A stretch of DNA of 64,000 nt, taken from the NCBI GenBank assembly GCA_910577205.1, contig CAJTMA010000001.1, forward strand, positions 208,468 through 272,467, given 5' to 3'. Under the pieces are notes generated by a model. It did not search any database and was not told where the DNA came from. It saw nothing but the letters and a program-made list of their open reading frames with translations. The DNA comes from an uncultured Alphaproteobacteria bacterium (GTDB lineage: Bacteria; Pseudomonadota; Alphaproteobacteria; RF32; CAG-239). Below, piece by piece: positions 60,054-64,000 of this stretch; the first letter of the stretch is position 1, and each line of letters starts with the position of its first letter. The translations under genes and the position numbers were made by a program.

Positions 60054-60083
60054 AAAAAAGCGCTTCTTAGGAAGCGCTTTTTT
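60054..60083 (+). terminator. Intrinsic terminator
   Basis: 13-bp stem AAAAAAGCGCTTC / GAAGCGCTTTTTT with a 4-nt loop, right after the stop of the 59073-60053 gene. Confidence 0.9.
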
Positions 60084-60131
60084 GTTGCCAGCTCTTTGGA
60101 TATCCGTTAAGAAGAAAAAAAGGATATGACG

Positions 60132-61040
60132 ATGAAACATAAAAAAGGCGAAGATATTAACGGCTGGCTGATTGTTGATAAGCCGCGGGATATGGGGTCG
60201 ACTCAGGTGGTGAACCTGACGCGGCGGTTGTTTAATGCTAAGAAAAACGGCCATGCCGGGACGCTTGACCCTTTTGCAACGGGTATTCTGCCAATTGCTT
60301 TTGGCGAGGCAACCAAGCTGTTGCCGTATGTGACGGACGGGCATAAGGAATACGAATTTGTTATTCAATGGGGCAAGGCTACGAATACCGATGATTCTGA
60401 GGGGGAAATTATCAGCGAATCGGAGAAAATTCCTTCGCGTCAGGAAATTTTAGATGTTATTCCCGCATTTATCGGTCAGGTGAAGCAAATTCCGCCGGCA
60501 TATTCTGCAATTAAAATCAACGGACAGCGGGCTTATCAGTTGGCGCGCAAAGGGGAAGATGTGGTTATTCCCGAGCGGGTAATTGAAATTTATGATTTGG
60601 AGCTGTTAGAGGAATTGCCGAATCATCAGGCAAGATTTCGCGTTGAGTGTTCAAAAGGGACATATGTGCGTACGCTGGGGCATGATTTGGCGGTAAAATT
60701 AGGAACTTGTGGCTATTTGCAGGAATTACGGCGCACAAAATGCGGCCAATTTGGTCTTGAGTCGAAAATTTTACTGGAAAATATAAAAAATATAGTGCAT
60801 AGTGATGCCCTAAAAGAAATTTTGCTTCCGTTAGAAACATCCCTGCGCGACATCGCGGAGATTGCTGTTTCGGAAGCTGATGCAGACAAACTCAAAAAAG
60901 GGCAAGGCGTTTCGCCCCGCGCGTATGAGGTTAAACATCTCATCGGGCTGGAGGCTGCGGCGTTTTGTAATGGATGTTTGACTGCAATTGTGCGAATCGA
61001 GGAAAAAAGAATTTCCCCGCTTCGAGTTTTTAATTTGTAA
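60132..61040 (+). CDS. truB: tRNA pseudouridine55 synthase TruB
   Basis: Forms pseudouridine 55 in the T-loop of tRNAs. The 302-residue protein has GWLIVDKPRDMGSTQVV, the catalytic motif GHAGTLDPFATG (Asp46), GQVKQIPPAYSAIKINGQRAYQLARKG and ECSKGTYVRTLGHDLA. The ATG at 60132 is well spaced from AAAAGGA; another ATG at 60126 is too close. It begins the truB-rpsO-pnp unit, separated here from rbfA. Confidence 0.95.
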   Translation: MKHKKGEDINGWLIVDKPRDMGSTQVVNLTRRLFNAKKNGHAGTLDPFATGILPIAFGEATKLLPYVTDGHKEYEFVIQWGKATNTDDSEGEIISESEKIPSRQEILDVIPAFIGQVKQIPPAYSAIKINGQRAYQLARKGEDVVIPERVIEIYDLELLEELPNHQARFRVECSKGTYVRTLGHDLAVKLGTCGYLQELRRTKCGQFGLESKILLENIKNIVHSDALKEILLPLETSLRDIAEIAVSEADADKLKKGQGVSPRAYEVKHLIGLEAAAFCNGCLTAIVRIEEKRISPLRVFNL

Positions 61041-61057
61041 ACTAAAAGGAAAATTTG

Positions 61058-61327
61058 ATGTCGATTACTAATGAAAAAAAACAAGAATTAATTAAACAGT
61101 TTGGCCAGACTCCGGGTGATACAGGTTCTCCGGAAGTTCAGATTGCTATTTGGACTCACAGAATTAACTCTTTGATTGGGCACTTCAACACCCATAATAA
61201 AGATTTGCACTCTCGCTTGGGTCTGATGAAAATGGTTAGCCGCCGCCGCCATTTGTTGGATCACTTGAAATCCAAAAGCGAAAGCAGATATCAGGATTTG
61301 ATTAAAAAGCTCGACCTCCGCAAGTAA
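61058..61327 (+). CDS. rpsO: 30S ribosomal protein S15
   Basis: An 89-residue small-subunit protein bridging the 30S and 50S. It reads MSITNEKKQELIKQFG, then DTGSPEVQIAIWTHRINSL, then the C-terminal HSRLGLMKMVSRRRHLLDHL. The start follows AAAAGGAAAA. It lies between truB and pnp, the standard position. The downstream gap holds a palindromic element and the pnp leader. Confidence 0.97.
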   Translation: MSITNEKKQELIKQFGQTPGDTGSPEVQIAIWTHRINSLIGHFNTHNKDLHSRLGLMKMVSRRRHLLDHLKSKSESRYQDLIKKLDLRK

Positions 61328-61348
61328 GGTCTGATTTTATGCGGTATC

Positions 61349-61428
61349 TAAAGCGAAAAATGCGAGTACGAAAAAATTCATGTACTTTTATGTACATTAA
61401 AATTTTTTCGTCTCTGTTTTTCACTTTA
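61349..61428. repeat. Palindromic intergenic element (family P) after rpsO
   Basis: An 80-bp near-perfect hairpin: TAAAGCGAAAAA...ACGAAAAAATT, core CATGTAC-tttta-TGTACATT, then AATTTTTTCGT...TTTTTCACTTTA. Confidence 0.85.
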
Positions 61429-61520
61429 TCTACTCCCCTAAAATCAATCTTCGGGAGTTTAGGTGTTCAGCCTAAATCAAACCTTAAAGTAATTCATTTT
61501 ATGGTTTGAGCAAAATTTTT

Positions 61521-61553
61521 GAATGCGGGGCGGGTGCGTTCCGCATTCTTTGT
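61521..61553 (+). promoter_or_regulatory. Hairpin in the pnp leader
   Basis: Stem GAATGCGG / CCGCATTC with a 12-nt loop, followed by TTTGTT. It may be a partial terminator or an RNase III-type processing hairpin as known upstream of pnp in other bacteria. About 100 bases before the pnp start. Confidence 0.45.
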
Positions 61554-61639
61554 TAAAAAATCCTGCTTTCGGGCAGGTGGTTGTTGCGGGAGGGCTCGCA
61601 GCTGCCGATGATTGTAAGAGATATGAAAGGAAAGATTTT

Positions 61640-63766
61640 ATGATCGATTTTAAAGTTGTTCGCAAAGAAATGGAATGGGGCGGACGCAAGTTAGTATTGG
61701 AAACAGGTAAATTGGCCCGTCAGGCACTTGGTGCAGTGGTTGTTACCTATGGTGAAACAGAAGTCATTGCAACGGTATGTGCGGCAAAAGAGGCGAAAGC
61801 AGATCAGGATTTCTTTCCCTTAACAGTCAACTATCAAGAAAAATATTATGCCACGGGTAAAGTTCCCGGTGGTTTTATGAAGCGCGAAGGCAAGCCCAGC
61901 GAGCGCGAAGTGTTAATCTCTCGTTTGATTGACCGTCCTATCCGCCCGTTGTTCCCGGATGCTTTCAAAAATGAAGTTCAGGTTATTTGTACGGTTTTGT
62001 CGCATGACCAGAATACAGATTCTGATATTCCGGCGATGATTGCCGCTTCTGCTGCTTTGACAATTTCCGGTATTCCGTTCTTGGGGCCGATTGCTTCTGC
62101 TAAAGTCGGTTATAAAGATGGCAGCTATATTTTGAATCCGACAGTTTCTCAGATTAAAGAGTCTGATTTGGAATTGGTTGTGGCTGGTACAAAAGAAGGC
62201 GTGCTGATGGTTGAATCCGAAGCTCAGGAATTGTCTGAAGAAACGATGCTGGGCGCAGTTATGTTTGGTTTTGATAACTTCCAGCCGGTTATTAAGTTGA
62301 TTGAGGAATTGAAGGCTGAAGCCGGCAAAGAAGCTTGGACCGCTCCGGTATTCCCGCCGGAATTTGATGAGCTTTATAAACGTCTGGCTGATGGTTTCAG
62401 TGCTGATTTTGAAGCTGCTTTCAAAGAAACTGACAAGTTGAAACGTGGTGAATTGATTGCCGCTGCTTCTGAGAAATTTAAAGCGACTTTGGATGCGGAT
62501 AACGAATTTGAACAGCGTTATGCTCAGGATGCTATTGAAAAATTAATGCATCATGTTATGCGCGAAAGCGTTTTGACGACCGGTCACCGTATTGACGGAC
62601 GTGATACCAAAACTGTTCGCCCGATTCAATGCGAAGTTGATGTATTGCCGACAGCTCATGGTTCTGCTGTGTTTACCCGCGGCGAAACTCAGGCTTTAGT
62701 TGTTACCACATTGGGAACAGGCGAGGACGCGCAGATTGTTGACGGTTTGATGGATGAGTATAAAGAAGACTTTATGCTTAACTATAACTTCCCGCCGTTC
62801 TCTGTTGGCGAATGCGGCAGAATCGGCAGCCCGGGACGTCGTGAAATCGGTCACGGAAAATTGGCTTGGCGCGCCGTTCATCCGATGTTGCCGAAAGATA
62901 AGGACAGCTTCCCTTACACCATTCGCGTGGTTTCTGAAATTATGGAATCCAACGGTTCTTCTTCTATGGCGACCGTTTGCGGCACAACCATGTCTTTGAT
63001 GGCTGCCGGTGTTCCGATGGCTAAGCCGGTTGCCGGTATTGCTATGGGGCTGATTAAAGAAGATGACGGCAGAGTTGCTGTTTTGACAGATATTCTCGGC
63101 GATGAAGATCACCTCGGTGATATGGACTTTAAAGTTGCCGGTACTAAAGACGGCGTGACCGCTTTGCAGATGGATATTAAAATTACTTCCATTACCAAAG
63201 AAATTATGGAAAAAGCTTTGGCTCAGGCTCATGACGGCCGAATTCACATTTTGGGCGAAATGGCTAAGGCTATTGAAGCGCCGCGTCCGCACGTTTCTGA
63301 TAAAGCGCCGCGTATTATCGCCATTAAGATTCCGGTTGATAAGATCCGTGAAGTTATTGGTTCTGGCGGTAAAGTCATTCGTGAAATTACCGAAAAAACC
63401 AATTCTAAAATCGATATTTCCGATGATGGCGTCATTCGTATTGCTACTCTGAAGAAAGAAGACGGCGATGCTGCTTTGGAATGGATTATGGGTATTGTTG
63501 CCGAACCGGAAGAAGGCAAAATCTATAAAGGTGTTATTACTAAAATTATGGATTTTGGTGCTTTTGTACGTTTCCTCGGCACGACCGAAGGACTGGTTCA
63601 CATCTCTGAAGTTAAAAATGAGAGAATCGCCTCTGTTTCTGATTTCTATAAAGAAGGTGATACCATGTGGGTTAAATGCATCGGCCAGGACAACCGCGGC
63701 AAGATTAAACTTTCTGCCAAGAGGGTTGATCAGGAAACCGGTGCTGATCTGGAAAATCACGCATAA
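61640..63766 (+). CDS. pnp: Polyribonucleotide nucleotidyltransferase (PNPase)
   Basis: Phosphorolytic 3'-5' exoribonuclease of the degradosome. The 708-residue protein starts at the ATG at 61640 (MIDFKVVRKEMEWGGRKLVLE) with AAAGGAAAG upstream. It has two RNase PH-like cores (first near TYGETEVIATVCAAKEA; second near HGSAVFTRGETQALVVTTLGT with IGHGKLAWRAVHP), a KH domain (VIGSGGKVIREITEKT) and an S1 domain (GVITKIMDFGAFVRFLGTTEGLVHISE). It ends in a tandem-repeat region. Confidence 0.97.
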   Translation: MIDFKVVRKEMEWGGRKLVLETGKLARQALGAVVVTYGETEVIATVCAAKEAKADQDFFPLTVNYQEKYYATGKVPGGFMKREGKPSEREVLISRLIDRPIRPLFPDAFKNEVQVICTVLSHDQNTDSDIPAMIAASAALTISGIPFLGPIASAKVGYKDGSYILNPTVSQIKESDLELVVAGTKEGVLMVESEAQELSEETMLGAVMFGFDNFQPVIKLIEELKAEAGKEAWTAPVFPPEFDELYKRLADGFSADFEAAFKETDKLKRGELIAAASEKFKATLDADNEFEQRYAQDAIEKLMHHVMRESVLTTGHRIDGRDTKTVRPIQCEVDVLPTAHGSAVFTRGETQALVVTTLGTGEDAQIVDGLMDEYKEDFMLNYNFPPFSVGECGRIGSPGRREIGHGKLAWRAVHPMLPKDKDSFPYTIRVVSEIMESNGSSSMATVCGTTMSLMAAGVPMAKPVAGIAMGLIKEDDGRVAVLTDILGDEDHLGDMDFKVAGTKDGVTALQMDIKITSITKEIMEKALAQAHDGRIHILGEMAKAIEAPRPHVSDKAPRIIAIKIPVDKIREVIGSGGKVIREITEKTNSKIDISDDGVIRIATLKKEDGDAALEWIMGIVAEPEEGKIYKGVITKIMDFGAFVRFLGTTEGLVHISEVKNERIASVSDFYKEGDTMWVKCIGQDNRGKIKLSAKRVDQETGADLENHA

Positions 63767-64000
63767 TTGACTACTAATACAGAATTGTCGGGTTGAAAGT
63801 GTCCTCACGTACTAAAGTGTACGTTGCGGTACTTTCACCCTAAATTCTTATTATTAGTCTAATTCTTCGTGATTTTAACATAGCGATGTATACGTCGTCA
63901 TAAAATCACGGCACAGCACCTCCTCTTATCAAAGTTTTAGAGTGCATAATTGACTACTAATACAGAATTGTCGGGTTGAAAGTGTCCTCACGTACTAAAG
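63761..64000. repeat. Tandem repeat array after pnp (period 183), runs off the window
   Basis: The 57 bases at 63761-63817 recur exactly at 63944-64000, a period of 183. Each unit has a family-P hairpin (63769-63859, GACTACTAATA...TTATTAGTC, core CTCACGTAC-taaa-GTGTACGTTGCGG) and a second hairpin CGTGATTTTA/TAAAATCACG (63868-63910). The repeat includes the last bases of pnp. Further copies may lie beyond the edge. Confidence 0.85.

Noticed and set aside
62696..63808. Long antisense frame of 370 codons opposite pnp
   Set aside because: It is a mirror of the highly biased pnp codons (Asn, Phe and His rich) and does not resemble any protein.

Overview
The window is a chromosomal segment of a moderately AT-rich alphaproteobacterium. 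Three conserved gene blocks point to that class: a MurU-like nucleotidyltransferase next to addB-addA-trxA; the Tim44-like/mltA/smr block divergent from secB; and rimP-nusA-ylxR-infB-rbfA / truB-rpsO-pnp. Paired LptD cysteines and the YlxR-L7Ae fusion fit as well. Host-associated, reduced uncultured Alphaproteobacteria (gut clades) are my best guess, from the many small palindromic repeats, short intergenic gaps and Cys-rich secreted proteins. No tRNA, rRNA, CRISPR array or intact insertion sequence was seen.

Layout. 0-2.5 kb: the 3' part of a Xer recombinase and two unrecognised minus-strand genes. 2.5-7.8 kb: an outer-membrane biogenesis operon lptF-lptD-surA-rsmA. 8.0-9.8 kb: an accessory island holding an XRE regulator, a serum-amyloid-A-like protein with an apparently frameshifted start, and two tandem membrane-anchored Cys-rich paralogues. 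9.9-11.6 kb: fabD-fabG. 11.7-20.4 kb: ftsK, a small HTH gene, grpE, a glycogen synthase, rph, rdgB, a sugar-1-phosphate nucleotidyltransferase and an HD hydrolase. 20.6-27.6 kb: addB-addA double-strand-break repair genes and trxA. 27.6-31.3 kb: a secreted Cys-rich protein, and an unusual reading frame joining a DUF559 endonuclease-like domain to HemW through in-frame palindromic repeats. 31.3-38.2 kb: hslVU, a large exported protein ending in a catalytically dead trypsin-like domain, a ComM/YifB ATPase and a small lipoprotein. 38.4-39.5 kb: rpsF-rpsR-rplI. 39.5-41.4 kb: a long repeat-rich, almost gene-free region with a possible structured RNA and one HTH gene. 41.4-51.9 kb: cysK-tyrA-lptG, a Sel1 protein, nudix-gmk, an SDR, an AmpG-like permease, smr, a membrane protein, mltA, a Tim44-like protein and secB. 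52-63.8 kb: the translation and RNA-processing superoperon rimP to pnp, broken between rbfA and truB by a class-I amidotransferase and an unknown gene.

The most notable non-gene signal is a dispersed family of roughly 80-150 bp hairpins sharing a core like CTCACGTAC-n4-ATGTACGCTGCG. Copies lie just after the stop codons of ftsK, addB, rplI, nusA, infB, rpsO and pnp. One lies inside the DUF559-HemW reading frame, where it and its relatives encode a repeated EDAST peptide. The strongest candidate for an undescribed system is the island at 8.5-9.8 kb: a bacterial SAA-like protein with two probable membrane or immunity partners.
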